This document shows positions 34,968 to 46,657 of a stretch of 64,000 nt of DNA, one piece after another (the stretch's first letter is position 1; each line of letters begins with the position of its first letter). Under the pieces are notes generated by a model. It was not told the DNA's origin, ran no database searches, and saw only the letters and a list, made by a program, of their open reading frames with translations. Made by a program: the position numbers and the translations under genes. Origin of the DNA: Callorhinus ursinus (lineage: Eukaryota; Chordata; Mammalia; Carnivora; Otariidae); contig NW_020313165.1 in assembly GCF_003265705.1 (NCBI RefSeq), forward strand, positions 470,010 to 534,009. The letters run 5' to 3'.

Positions 34968-37385
34968 AAATTTCTCTGTGAAACATCTGGCCTGGTCCTC
35001 TTCTAGAGGGTAGTTTCTTGATAACTTTATTTCTTTTACAGAAACTGCTCTGTTAAGCTTTTCATCTCTACTGAGGTCAGTTTTGGTAAAATATATTTTC
35101 CTAAGACAACCTTTTAATAGATGAGATAGTTTTAATAATAACCCATTCATGTTAGTTGAGATAACTATTATGTTTGGTCTCAATTCGGTCATATTTTGTT
35201 GAAATTACTATGTGCATATATTATATTTATATGTGTTTGTGTATTTCCTTTGCTCTTTAAAAAATTTCTTTTGGTATTTAGGAAGATTTGTCTTTTCATT
35301 CTATAGGTTACCTTTGTATTATTACTTTTTTATAGTGCCTGAAATCGCCTCTATTTTTACCTAATCTTTTACTATTTGACATCAGTTTTAAATGATACCT
35401 TTACTTATACAACAAAGTGGTTATATTCTATTTTCCTCCTTTTTTCCCCCTCCTTTGTCCTCTGATTTTTTTAAAAATAAACTGCATTTTTTGATTTTTT
35501 TTTTTTTGTCAGACATGTACTGTTAATGTGTTGTTCTTTTACCTGCAAACTCACTCATTTTGGTCTCAGCTATAAAATAACATCTGTGAAATGCTCACTC
35601 TCTGGGAAACTCTGGACAAAGTTATCCAGTTATTTTTTTGGCTGGATGAAACTCATCCTCTCCTAGATTCTTCAGGAATACTACATATTTGCAGTATTCC
35701 CTGAATACTGGCACATTCCAAATTTTTTCCAGGCCTTGATATCTGAAAGTCAGCTTGGCTGTATACAATTTGGTTTACACTTTCTTTCCTTTAGTTTATT
35801 GAAAATGTTTCTCTACTGTGGCCTTATTTTGTTGTGTTGAGAAGGCTGATGCTGGTCAAATTCTACTGTCTTTGTAAGTTGTCTGATCTTTTCACTTAGA
35901 GGCACTGTGCATTTTCCCCTCTATCTTTAAAGCCTAATAAGTTTACTGGATATGTCCTAAAGTTGATCTTTCTAGTCCAGATTTCTTCTAGTTTGCACTA
36001 ATAAGATACAGGTCTTCTTTTATTTCTGTAAAGTTTTTATGGATTATAGTTCTAAATATTAGCATTGTTCAGTTGTTTTACTTCTTCAAGAAACTCTTTA
36101 ATTTCCTTATTTCACTATCATTTTCCTAGTTATTTTTTTTTTTTTCTCAATGCCTTTTCATTTCTATAACTTCTTGGACAACTTACAAACTTAGTTTTCA
36201 TTTCTGGTATGTTTTTGTCTTTTTCTTCTAATTCCTTCCTAAGTTTTACCAACTCTCATTTTATTTCTTCCTGCTTTTTTAATATATCATTTCTATTCTA
36301 GTTTTTTAAAATTTCTGATTTGAGGTGTTTTTTCTTAGTGCCAAATGCTTTGTTTGAGGATATTTAATTGAATTTTGAGTGTTGTGTTAGTTTTCTTCAG
36401 CTTTGTGGTTGAATTGTTTTGGAGAGTTTTCATCAGAAGGAAAGCTTTAATTCATATTGTCTGATTTTTCACAGTTGTTTTGTAATAAGGGGGACAGATT
36501 TAATTTTTTTTTTCCTACTTCATTTTTTTATTTTTTCCAGCACAGAAAGAGTTCTTAGTTCAACAGCACCCTCTTCTGTGCAGTTTCTTTATGGATCATG
36601 TTGTTGAAGGTCATGGTGGGGGTAGATGGAAAGGATTGGTATGTCTTGTTTCTCTTTCATTTCTGCAAGATCTTTAATTTTCCCCTCTTATTTCCTTATT
36701 GCCTCGTCTCCAAGGGATACCACCCTGTTTCTGTTCATGTGGTTATTCCCCAGAAGCAATGATTTTCCAAGGCTGTCACTTCTGATTGCACACTTTCTCA
36801 AGTCCTGAGAACCACCCAATACTGATCTGTGCTTAGATTCTGTCATTCACTGTTGCAATTTCTTTCTGGAGGTGATTGTGTTTGTACCTCATCTAATTAC
36901 TTTGTTTTTTCCTGTTCTTTTTCAGAGTCACTTAAGGCTTACCACTTCTGTTCTTTGTATCCCAAGTTTCAGTGGCAGGAAGGCTGCAGGACTTTGTTGA
37001 AATTTTTTTACTCTATTTATATGTACTTTGAAGGATGTGGCACTTTATGTCACAGTCATATTGAAGGTATGAGTCCTATATGGTTTTATTTGCTCTCTTT
37101 GTTGACTTTATGTTTTCCGGGGAGATAATGTTCGGGAAATTCAAAATCAGATGATTGCCACTGATATCTAGCTATGTTCTTTTTATCTTTCTACCCTTAT
37201 CAATATTTTGTTTATTTGTATATCTATTTTATGATAATGCCATTGTATTTGCTTTGTTGCAAGGTACCTAAAATTCTGTAAAGAATGATGTAGAGTAAAA
37301 ATAAGTTTTTACTTTTTATTATTAAAAAATAAAAGTAAAAAATGCTCTGACTTGAAGGGTTTTCTTCTTGTTTTGTATTTTCTTT

Positions 37386-37583
37386 TTTTTTTAAAGATTT
37401 TTTATTTATTTATTTGAGAGAGAGAGAGAATGAGAGATAGAAAGCACAAGAGGGAAGAGGGTCAGAGGGAGAAGCAGACTCCCTGCTGAGCAGGGAGCCC
37501 GATGTGGGACTCGATCCCGGGACTCCAGGATCATGACCTGAGCCGAAGGCAGTCGCTTAACCAACTGAGCCACCAAGGCGCCC
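37386..37583 (-). mobile_element. Carnivore tRNA-Lys SINE with 19-bp target duplication
   Basis: Full-length minus-orientation copy; cttgttttgtattttcttt occurs at 37367-37385 and 37584-37602. Confidence 0.95.
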
Positions 37584-37917
37584 CTTGTTTTGTATTTTCT
37601 TTAATAAAGTAAGGTATGAGTAACAGAAGAAAAGAAAAAGGGATAGAAAAAGGAAAAATAATAGAGAAAGAAAAAAGAATAGAAAAGCAGTAAGATTGAT
37701 CATTTACTTCTGATAACCATGGTTATCTGGTTTTGAAAGCAATTTCTTTGAGCAATAATAGCAGGACTTCAGCACAGATACAGAATCTGAAAGTGATTGA
37801 TTTTAAGACTTATGCTATTTTATACTATATTATTCACATCTGTAAGGTCCGGGACATTATACAGCATATGTTTACCCACATTAACACAAAGCACATATAT
37901 ATAATACATGCACTCAC

Positions 37918-37983
37918 TTGTTTCACATTCTGGAGTTCTTCCGTCAACTGTTTCTTTTGTCTTTCTGATTCAAATAACTTTTC
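37918..37983 (-). CDS. STXBP4: STXBP4 exon (coiled coil, ~residues 316-337)
   Basis: A short minus-strand exon of 66 nt, phase 0 to 0, with acceptor atatag|GAA and donor CAA|gtgagt. It encodes 22 residues beginning EKLFESERQKKQLTEELQ and ending NVKQ. Human has EKLLESDKQRKQLTEELQNVKQ. The composition is typical coiled coil (many Glu, Lys and Gln, with Leu and Val at heptad spacing). The exon is symmetric. It is followed in transcript order by the largest intron of the window, in which the 57-nt candidate cassette exon lies. Confidence 0.95.
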
Positions 37984-39559
37984 CTATATTTAAAAACCAC
38001 TGAATTAATAACACATTATGAAGTATCAATGAGTTACATGTTTAGGGCTTTATTTCAACATTTATAAATTCTCCAAACATCCAATTGTTACAACCTGAAA
38101 ATGCAGTTCTCAGTCACTTTTCTGGCTTTACACATACCATTTAAAAGTAATTAGTTATTTACAGTACAACTGTGATATAAATGCATTTTCTGTTACTTTA
38201 ATTAGCCATTTTGTACAATCTCAAAATCTGAGCTCCAAAATATTTCAATTAGGATGAAAATGTGTAAATACTAACTAAATTTTGGGCAATAGCAATCATC
38301 ACCAAAGAGCTTCCAAATTGAAGAGCATTATTATTACAACTTAGAAGTAAAGGTCTCTTACCACACTAAAGAGGACATATGAAACTGGATTGACTATTGT
38401 TTTTCTAATTTACCTTGTGCTTGGAAGATTATCCATACAAATGAAGATATGACTAGTGTAACCAAAATATAAAATAATAGTTACTAAGGTAGAATAAATA
38501 ATATTATGCATGCAAATAAAATATTATCTTTGAAATTAAAATTAATTTAAGCACATACCCTAAAACATCCAGCTTTTAAAAATATATCATAAATAAATCC
38601 ACATTTTATTGATCAAATCAGAAATACTATGAGTAATTTAAGGACCATTTTACTATAAACTTGAGCAGAGGAATTGCTTGAAGATTAGATTGAGTGGTAA
38701 ATATTCATGGCAACACTGCGATGTTTGTAAGAAGCATTCTGTTTTCCTGGTATATTTTAGCACATTCTTATCAAAGATACGAAATGAAGGTATATGAAGA
38801 TGAATTTAATATAGCAATCTAATGAATCTGCCACAGATCAGGAGCCAAGAAACTGCTGGCTCTCATGCTCTAGCAAGTCACCTTCACTCTGTGTCCTAGT
38901 TTTTTTGCATCTGTAAATGGAAAATACATCTATTTTCATTCAGCTTTGCAAAGCAGTAGCAATCTGAACTTTGCAGAAAGGCTTTAAGTTAAATAAAGCC
39001 CACAGCACTTTTAAAAAATCATTCTTGTCAAATAAAAATTAGCCACTGGCATCAAATGATCTTGTTTTTATTTTTATTTGTGCCTCAAATCAGACATGAA
39101 TAGAGATGTCTCAAGTGATGAGAGAATACCTACATGCTCTATGAACCTCATTGAACAACCTCTGTTATCTGTGTGTAAGACAAGTAGAAATACATATTAC
39201 CTCGAAGAAGTATTTATGGCTGTGTACACTCTTTTACATGGCCAATCAAGTGGTTCTCAGCCAACAGATAGGTTTCCGGGTAAAGGAAATTATAAAATAT
39301 AGAATATGCTGTATCTGGGATTTCAGGTCCTGTCACATTAGGATATGTTTAGTTACATGTCGTAGACTTTAAAGATGAACTCTGATTTACTGAAGAGCTC
39401 CTTAGGGGAGCCCTGTTTAAATGTTACATAAATGCAATTTTAAGTTAAAATTCTAATAATTAGTACTGATATTTAAATAAAAACTGAAAAATATCACTAA
39501 ATTTAACAATGATACACATTAAGAAAATGAAAAGATCCAAGAGCTTCTGAAAGCTGTTT

Positions 39560-39742
39560 TTTTTTATTTTTGTTTTTGTTTTTTTTGAGAGAGAGAGAGA
39601 GAGGGAGAGACAGAGAGTCTTAAGCAGGCTCCATATCTAGCACAGATCCTGACACAGGACTTGATCTCACAACCCTGAGATCATGACCTGAGCCAAAATC
39701 AAGAGTCCAGTGCTTAACCAACTGAGCCACCCAGGCATCTCT
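39560..39742 (-). mobile_element. Older carnivore tRNA-Lys SINE subtype
   Basis: Minus-orientation copy with the variant middle gacctgagccaaaatcaag and agtccagtgcttaacc instead of the usual gccgaaggcagacgc. cttctgaaag and tctctgaaag flank it. Confidence 0.85.
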
Positions 39743-39777
39743 GAAAGTTCTGATGAACCATAAGATTTAATGGCTTA

Positions 39778-40440
39778 AACTGTGGAAAGAACCAAGATGT
39801 CCATTGACAGATGAATGGATAAAGAAAATGTGGTGTATATATATATAATGGAATATTATGCAGCCATCAAAAGGAATGAAATCTTGCAATTTGCAACAAC
39901 GTGGATGGAACTGGAGGGTATTACGCTGAGTGAAATAAGTCAATCAGAGAAAGACATGTATCATATGACCTCACTGATATGAGGAATTCTTAATCTCAGG
40001 AAACAAACGGAGGGTTGCTGGAGTGGTGGGGGGTGGGAGGGATGGGGTGGCTGAGTGATAGACATTGGGGAGGGTATGTGCTATGGTGAGTGCTGTGAAT
40101 TGTGTAAGACTGTTGAATCACAGACCTGTACCTCTGAAACAAATAATACATTATATGTTAAAAAAAAAGAAAAAGAAGAAGAAGAAGAAGAAGATAGCAG
40201 GAGGGGAAGAATGAAGGGGGGGGAATCAGAGGGGGAGATAAACCATGAGAGACTATGGACTCTGAAAAACAAACTGAGGGTTCTAGAGGGGAGGGGGGTG
40301 GGGGGATGGGTTAGCCTGGTGATGAGTATTAAAGAGGGCACATTCTGCATGGAGCACTGGGTGTTATACACAAACAATGAATCATGGAACACTACATCAA
40401 AAACTAATGATGTAATGTATGGTCATTAACATAATAAAAA
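39778..40440 (+). mobile_element. 5'-truncated LINE-1 (663 bp), with target duplication
   Basis: Sense copy of the ORF2 end and complete 3' UTR, collinear with 56040-56700 of the large LINE-1 (atgtccattgacagatgaatgg, ggcacattctgcatggagcac, aacataataaaaaa). aagatttaatggctta occurs at 39762-39777 and 40441-40456. It includes a (GAA)n run near 40165-40190. Confidence 0.93.
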
Positions 40441-40914
40441 AAGATTTAATGGCTTATGCAGAGATGAACTATATAAAATGCTATTTTACCAACATAGCCA
40501 TCATTGGAGATATTTTCAAAGAGAATATGAAGAAATTATTGTCAATTTATTCTTAAAACTAAATTTATGTTTTTTCATCTTTATTCTTAACTATTATACC
40601 AAAAAATGTAGAAGTGGTTTCAAAGTTGTAAAAAAGTCTATTAAATATTCCATTAGTAATGGAATGCTAGTACATACTTGGAAGGAACAGGAATTGGTAA
40701 AGCCTTTTGAAGGGTAACTTGGTAACATGTATAAAATTTTATGTGTCCATATCCTTTAATAAAGCAATTCCACTTTCAGAAATATATTCAGTTTGTACTT
40801 TTACAATTGTAGAAATTGCCCAACAATACATCTACAAAGCTATTTATGATGGACTTATTTTAAGTAGAGGAAAACCAGAAGTAGCCTAAATATTCATCAT
40901 TAAGGAACTGCCTA

Positions 40915-41110
40915 GGGGCGCCTGGGTGGCTCAGTTGGCTAAACATCTGCCTTCAGCCCAGCTCATGATCCCAGGGTCCTGGGATTGAGTCCCACATTTG
41001 TTTTCCTGCTCAGAGGGGAGTCTGCTTGTCCCTCTTCCTTTGCCCCTCCCCCTGCTCGTGCTCTCTCTCTCTCTCTCTCAAATAGATAAATAAAATCTTA
41101 AAAAAAAAAA
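40915..41110 (+). mobile_element. Carnivore tRNA-Lys SINE
   Basis: Plus-orientation copy; gaactgcctag (40904-40914) and gaactggctag just after the A-run are a diverged target duplication. Confidence 0.92.
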
Positions 41111-41177
41111 TGAACTGGCTAGATAACCTAGGACAGAACCATTGGATGACAGGAGAACCATTAGGAAGACTTTGGCA

Positions 41178-41366
41178 GGGGACACCTGGGTGGCTCAGTC
41201 AGTTAAGTGTCTGCCTTTGGCTCAGGTCATGATCCCTGGGTTCTGGGATTGAGTCCTATATCGGGTTTCTTGCTCAGCAGGGAGCCTACTTCTCCCTCTG
41301 CCAGCCATTCTCCCTGCTTGCTCAGTCTCTCTGACAAATAAATAAAATCTTAAAAAAAAAAAAAAG
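41178..41366 (+). mobile_element. Carnivore tRNA-Lys SINE
   Basis: Plus-orientation copy from gggacacctgggtggctcag to aaataaataaaatcttaaaa. Flanks ggaagactttggca and gaaagattctggca are similar. Confidence 0.92.
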
Positions 41367-41833
41367 AAAGATTCTGGCAGATCTGCACATATTAACTTGA
41401 AAAGTAGCCCAAGATATAAGGCCAACAAAGAGAAAAAGAAATAGGAAGCAAGTTGTAAAAAAGTGTTTAGTGTGAAGAGATCTACATAAAAGTTAGAATG
41501 CACATATACATTTATTTTTAGAAATGTAATTGGCCATATAAAGAAAAAGTCTCTGAAAGGACAAACAAGGTGTGTTTAACAATGGCTTTCTCTAAAGGTT
41601 GGAATTTAAAAACTAAGGCAGGAAGGAAATTTCTTCTTTTTTTGGAGATGTGTAAAGATTTTGCTTTAATAAAAATTAAGTAAATAACCACAGAATTTTA
41701 CTTATTTCAGAAAATAATTTAAAATAATAAAAAAAAATACTCCTATGGTGAGTTAAGGGTAAATCAAGTCGTTTATACTGCTTTTCTTAAAGACTTGAAA
41801 AATGTAATGGGTTTCTGTGAAAATTAGGGTATA

Positions 41834-41897
41834 CTACATCAAAACTAATGATGTACTGTATGGTCACTAACATAACATAATAAAATTAAAAAAAAAA
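41834..41897 (+). mobile_element. Minimal LINE-1 3' tail (64 bp), with target duplication
   Basis: ctacatcaaaactaatgatg ... taacataacataataaaa plus A-run matches only the last bases of the LINE-1 3' UTR. gaaaattagggtata occurs at 41819-41833 and 41898-41912, perfect over 15 bp. Confidence 0.92.
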
Positions 41898-42457
41898 GAA
41901 AATTAGGGTATAATTTAAATTTAATATTCTACTAAAAACAGAATGAAAATATATAAAAAGAACCCAAATCTTAAAGTGTATTTGGGCACGCTGTCTTTTT
42001 TTCTCTTAATCATATTACCTTAACTCCAAATTATGTTACCAAAACGAGAGGCCTCTGAAACATGCCCACAAACATGAAAAATTGTTATTTCCCAGTGAAC
42101 ATTTAAGGATCCAAAATTGTCATGGCTTGCTTTGTTGACTCATCTAATCTTTGTTGGTTTCTCATCCTTGCCACCAATACGAGAACAAAAAGGGGTGAGA
42201 AGAAGCCAGATCCACAGGAATGAGCAAAAACCACTGTCTACACTGAGTCTTACATGGGTATTGGGAAATATAAGTAATAAGTATGTAAACAAAAAAAGGG
42301 ACTCTTTAAAGGCCTACTGAATAAGTGAATTATAAAGTATTTGATATTAATACGAACACAAATAATACCAAATAGTTGATAATTTATAATAAATATAATA
42401 ATATTCTTCCATTTCTTTTTTCTCAACAAAATGTAAGGAGGTGAAATTGGAGATTAC

Positions 42458-42547
42458 CTTGAGTGTATTCACTTCCTCCAAGGCATCATTTCTTTCACGC
42501 TTAAGCCTTTCTATTTCATCTGCCTCTAAGGAATCACAGGGAAGAAG
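42458..42547 (-). CDS. STXBP4: STXBP4 exon (start of coiled coil, ~residues 286-315)
   Basis: Minus-strand exon of exactly 90 nt, phase 0 to phase 0, with acceptor gacag|CTT and donor AAG|gtaatc. It encodes 30 residues, LLPCDSLEADEIERLKRERN followed by DALEEVNTLK. The human counterpart begins LLPCDSSEADEMERLK. Charged residues alternating with Ile, Leu and Val at heptad positions mark the beginning of the coiled coil through which Synip is thought to contact partners. Because it is a symmetric exon, skipping it would keep the frame. It is separated from the previous exon by a 17.3-kb intron holding the large LINE-1. Confidence 0.96.
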
Positions 42548-43432
42548 CTGTCAACATTAAAACAGAAGAAAAAAGTTATGCATTAGATGCTAATTATGAG
42601 AACTAGCATAAAAATCCTTCTTGACGAGTGTTAAGCTTTTGCATTTTAATAACAGAATTTAGTTTCTTACTTTGGAAGTCATTTGATTAGATGAAAGAGA
42701 ATGTTAAAGCAATCTGGGGTAACTTGATTTAAGCTTGACTTTGTATGGTTGTTATTTATAACAGAATCTAAGTGATTATAAGGTATACATACCCCGTTGT
42801 AACCTTTAGGTCATCAATTTTAATAATATAATTTCCCTTAAAAGTTCAAATTCTAAGATTGTGTTTATAATGTCAAAAGGACTTTATGAGTTATCAACAT
42901 AAACTATTCCCCAAAGATATCCATCCCAAGTACATGGCATCTGAGGCTAACAAAATGCTGGACATTATCAACCAAGAGAGTTTATGTGACCCCAGTAAAG
43001 TTCATTGATTGATTCCATGCCTTGTTTTAACTAAATGAAATGCAATGTTAACAGCCAAGCAGCTTACAAAGATTCCTCCACAGAAACTGTGGACTGAAGG
43101 TAGTATTAATAATTCATGCCCTATTGAAAACAACCACCACAAAATAGCTGAGACGGCAATTCTTCTCTTATTGTGGGCACGATCTCTCTGACAGTTAATT
43201 ACAAGGTAAAAAAACAATGACACTCTGATCAAAGATAGAAATCCAAGTCTGATTACAGCCATCTTTTATGTATAAATTATAACAGAACTAAAAAAAAGAA
43301 GTATAGAAAATATAATTTAAAGGACTAGGTGGAGAAAATGATTGCTTTATAAGTATGGGCTTAAGGCAGAGCTCTTCAGATAGGGGAGGTGAATGCAGAG
43401 TAAAAAAAAGATAATAAAAATAATTAATGATA

Positions 43433-43606
43433 GGGGTGCCTGGCAGTTAAGCTTCTGCCTTCCGTTCAGATCATGATCCTGGATCTGGTTGCGGGCTCCC
43501 AGCTCAGCAGGGAGCCTGCTTCTCCCTCTCTCTCTGCCCTTCCCAGTCCCCCCTCCGCCCCCACTTGTGCACACTCTCACTCTCTCTAATAAACAAATAA
43601 AATCTT
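43433..43606 (+). mobile_element. Carnivore tRNA-Lys SINE, internally deleted head
   Basis: Plus-orientation copy. The head reads ggggtgcctggcagttaagc, so the ggtggctcagt stretch with the A-box is partly lost. It abuts the next copy tail to tail. Confidence 0.9.
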
Positions 43607-43785
43607 TTTTTTTTTAAAGATTTTATTTATTTATTTGACAGAGAGACAGTGAGAGAGGGAACTCAAGTAGGGGGAGTGGGAGAGGGAGAAGCAGCCTTCT
43701 CACTGAGCATGGAGCCCGATGTGGGGCTCCATCCCAGGACCCTGGGATCATGACCTGAGCCGAGGGCAGCCGCTTAACCGACTGA
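43607..43785 (-). mobile_element. Carnivore tRNA-Lys SINE, head truncated
   Basis: Minus-orientation copy starting at a shared T-run with the previous plus-orientation copy. It ends cgcttaaccgactga without the ccacccaggcgccc head, where the next copy begins. Confidence 0.9.
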
Positions 43786-43968
43786 TTTCACTTATTTATT
43801 TTTGACAGAAAGAGAGACAGTGAGAGAGGGAACACAAGCAGGGGGAGTGGGAGAAGGAGAAGCAGGCTTCCCACTGAGCAGAGAGCCCCATGCAGGGCTT
43901 GATCCCAGGACCCTGGGATCATGACCTGAGCCGAAGGCAGATGCTTAACCAACTGAGCCAGGCGCCCC
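43786..43968 (-). mobile_element. Carnivore tRNA-Lys SINE
   Basis: Minus-orientation copy joined directly to the previous one. It starts tttcacttatttatttttgac without a long T-run and ends gagccaggcgcccc, lacking cacc. Confidence 0.9.
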
Positions 43969-44220
43969 AGGTTTGATTTCTAAATCCTAGCATAACTGAA
44001 GTAGGAGTCATTCCTCAATTTGGGGGGAGAAATATTTTTCCCCGCACATTACTGGTTCCTTTGGTCCTGACAGTCACCTTTGGGTATCTACGGCCATTTG
44101 TTTCACAATTTACATCATCATCATCACACCATCTTTGTCTGTCTCTGTTTCTCTACTCTTTAGTGAGTACTCAACACACACTCATAGAATTCATTCTTAT
44201 ACTGTTTAGGATTAGTTTTT

Positions 44221-44416
44221 TTTTTTTTTAAGATTTTATTTATTTGACAGAGAGAGAGAGACAGCGAGAGAGGGAACACAAGCAGGGGCAGAGGGAGAGG
44301 GAGAAGCAGTCCTCCCGCTGAGCAGAGAGCCAGATGTGGGGCTAGATCCCAGGATACTGGGATCATGACCTGCGCCGAAGACAGACGCTTAACCGACTGA
44401 GCCACCCAGGTGCCCC
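44221..44416 (-). mobile_element. Carnivore tRNA-Lys SINE with 14-bp target duplication
   Basis: Minus-orientation copy between taggattagttttt at 44207-44220 and 44417-44430. Confidence 0.95.
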
Positions 44417-44889
44417 TAGGATTAGTTTTTAACACATTTTCAAATGTAACAATATTTCCCAAAGTACATTCTAAAGGATATTAACTAGGTTTGCACAAAA
44501 GCCAAACTGAGTGGTAGTGATGGTGGTAGCAGTCCCTTTGGTCAGGTAAATTTGAGAAATGCAGGATTTAGAAAAAAATGAACTTTCTCTCCTGCAGGGC
44601 TTCCAACATCCTTAATATGCTAAGGAGCATTTTTTTTCCCTGAAGGAAATAAGATTTAATAACTTGTTGTATTTCCTCAAGTTATTTGACAGTACCCCTG
44701 ACCACCACACCTTTATTTTGTGGCATCTCACTGGACTAATATCTGCAAACACAAAGTGTTCTGGGAAACATTGCTACTCAACATTCAGATAAGCCAACTG
44801 TTATCTTGCATGCTACCTAAATGTGAAATAAACAGAATTCAAAGGTTTAAATAAGAATCTAGGTAACAGAGCTAATTACATTAGTAATT

Positions 44890-44991
44890 ACTAATGTGAT
44901 TTTACAGACCAGGGTTTTAGGGATGCGATTATAAACATCTACTAAGTGAAATTATAGACCGGGGTTTTTAGGGATGCGATTATAAACGTCT
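44890..44991 (+). repeat. 51-bp tandem duplication (two units)
   Basis: 44890-44940 and 44941-44991 align over 51 bp with few differences; both contain ttagggatgcgattataaac. Neither unit resembles a known mobile element. Confidence 0.9.
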
Positions 44992-45567
44992 GAGCTTAAA
45001 ACATGGAGGCAAATCATGCAGAAAAGGGCACATGGTACCATTTTAGGAGGCAAAACACTAAGCTTGAACAATCATAGAACTATTACTTCAAAACAAAACA
45101 AAACAACATGTGTTATAATCCTATTGCTATTTTAGGCTAAGCAGTGAAAACTTATAGCCAGAGAACTGGCCATAAATGGTACCTGTGAATTCTGTGAAAG
45201 ACTCTCTGTGCTCAGTCATGTGTTAGAGTTCAAATATGCTTCAACTAAGCAAGCGGCAGATGAAATGAATTGTTGCTATTTAACTTCAAATGATTCCAGA
45301 CAGATAACTGTTTTGTAACCTCCTTTCAAATCTCCTTACCCTTACCTTCCTCCATTCCTTTCCTGTCTGGTTCTCCCGGTATCATTTGTGACCCTCAGGC
45401 CCTCTGACCTCTGAAACACCCGGTAAATAACATTGTAAATCATTTCCACTCTATTCTGGATAGCTACTATTCCACTGGTCTCATTCTGAAACTCAATTCA
45501 TCTTCAACAGAACAATATGTCTGTTTCAGGTCAAATTTTTTTTTTTTTTTTTTAATAAAAGCCTTCC

Positions 45568-45763
45568 TTGGGTGCTTGCGTGGCTCAGTCGTTAAGCGTC
45601 TGCCTTCAGCTCAGGTCATGATCCCAGGGTCCTGGGATCGAGTCCCACATCAGGCTCCCCGCTCAGCAGGAAGCCTGCTTTTCTCTCTCCCACTCCCCCT
45701 GCTTGTGTTCCCTCTCTCACTGTGTCTCTCTCTTCAAATAAATAAAATCTTAAAAAATAAATA
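45568..45763 (+). mobile_element. Carnivore tRNA-Lys SINE with 14-bp target duplication
   Basis: Plus-orientation copy between aataaaagccttcc at 45554-45567 and 45764-45777. The head is slightly changed (gggtgcttgcgtggctcag). Confidence 0.94.
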
Positions 45764-46465
45764 AATAAAAGCCTTCCATTAGAAACCCATTCAATTACCT
45801 CCTTTCCTTAAAGTTTCTGTATATTCTCTTATTTTCTCCTTCCTTTCTCTTGCTCACTCCTTTACTTATAATTTGTTTTATATATCTTTCCTCCCATCCC
45901 CACATTTTGAAAATAATTATGTTCAATGTCACTAGTTAACCTAGTATTTGGCTAAATAAATGCACTCCTCCATCAACTTTCTTAACTTCTTTGTTTCATG
46001 TAACATTGCTTAAGCCATCTGTCCTTGAAACTTTCTTTTCCCTAAGTTTTTAATATCCCACTATCTCACCTACTCTTCAGAATATTTAGGCTGTTTCTAA
46101 TGACTTAATTTTATTTCCACTCCTTAAATGGGAGAGGGGAGATTCCCCAAAGTTTGTCCCTTTCTCCTTTTTTCTCTACAAGCTCGTCCTGAGTGATCAC
46201 ATTCACTGCCACACTTCAACTGTCACCCTCCAAATCATTCCCAAATCCCTCTGTGTTCAGTTCCTTATTTCCAATGGCCTTTTGGTTACTTACACCTGTC
46301 AGCATATTAAACTTACTCTCTAAAATCCAACCTATCATCTTCTCCACTTTTCTTATTTCCCTATCTCTACTGACAGAACCATCCTATTATTAATCATCTT
46401 AATTAAAACTCTGCAGTTATCTTTAACTCATTCTCCCTTGGTTTTTATTCCCAGATGCAAGTCTT

Positions 46466-46657
46466 TTTTTTTTTTAATGATTTTTATTTATTTATTTGAC
46501 AGAGAGAGACACAGCGAGAGAGGGGACACAAGCAGGGGGAGAGGGAGAAGCAGGCTTCCCGCGGAGCAGGGAGCCTGATACGGGGCTCGATCCCGGGACC
46601 CTGGCATCATGACCTGAGCCGAAGGCAGACACTTAACGACCGAGCCACCCAGGCGCT
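46466..46657 (-). mobile_element. Carnivore tRNA-Lys SINE with 16-bp target duplication
   Basis: Minus-orientation copy between cccagatgcaagtctt at 46450-46465 and 46658-46673. Confidence 0.95.

Larger units (their letters stand above)
33901..37140 (-). mobile_element. Ancient LINE-1, antisense, heavily degraded
   Basis: T-rich sequence with phrases typical of antisense LINE-1 ORF2 (cattcacagttcgtttttgag, gaggtaggggttgagattc, gcttggctgtatacaatttgg). No open frames remain. Family and limits are approximate, and parts of 35400-37140 may belong to something else. Confidence 0.4.
13823..37917 (-). other. STXBP4: STXBP4 intron (24.1 kb) containing the candidate cassette exon
   Basis: The largest intron of the window. 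It holds the candidate cassette exon (14016-14072), MIR and L2 remnants (14.6-19.9 kb), about a dozen SINE copies, a fossil hAT transposon (26900-29902) and ancient LINE-1 tracts (30.9-37.1 kb). The longest stretches in which I recognise no repeat are roughly 17040-18240, 18440-19560, 19950-21300 and 22430-23920. These are ordinary AT-rich sequence apart from a homeodomain-like inverted motif at 20670-20685. Confidence 0.8.
40600..41560 (+). mobile_element. Ancient LINE-1 3' region
   Basis: Diverged LINE-1 with agcaattccactttcagaaat, ttgcccaacaatacatctac and agtagcctaaatattcatc in the usual order. Two SINEs lie inside. Borders are approximate. Confidence 0.5.
37984..42457 (-). other. STXBP4: STXBP4 intron (4.5 kb)
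   Basis: 37984-39540 shows no recognisable element and is AT-rich. The rest contains an older SINE (39560), a 663-bp LINE-1 3' end (39778-40440), older LINE-1 material with two SINEs (40600-41560) and a 64-bp LINE-1 tail (41834-41897). 41913-42457 is unremarkable. Confidence 0.8.

Noticed and set aside
40081..40392. A 103-codon minus-strand frame, with a similar one at 56346-56684
   Set aside because: Both are antisense to the same LINE-1 3' UTR, which explains their similarity. No sign of a separate gene.
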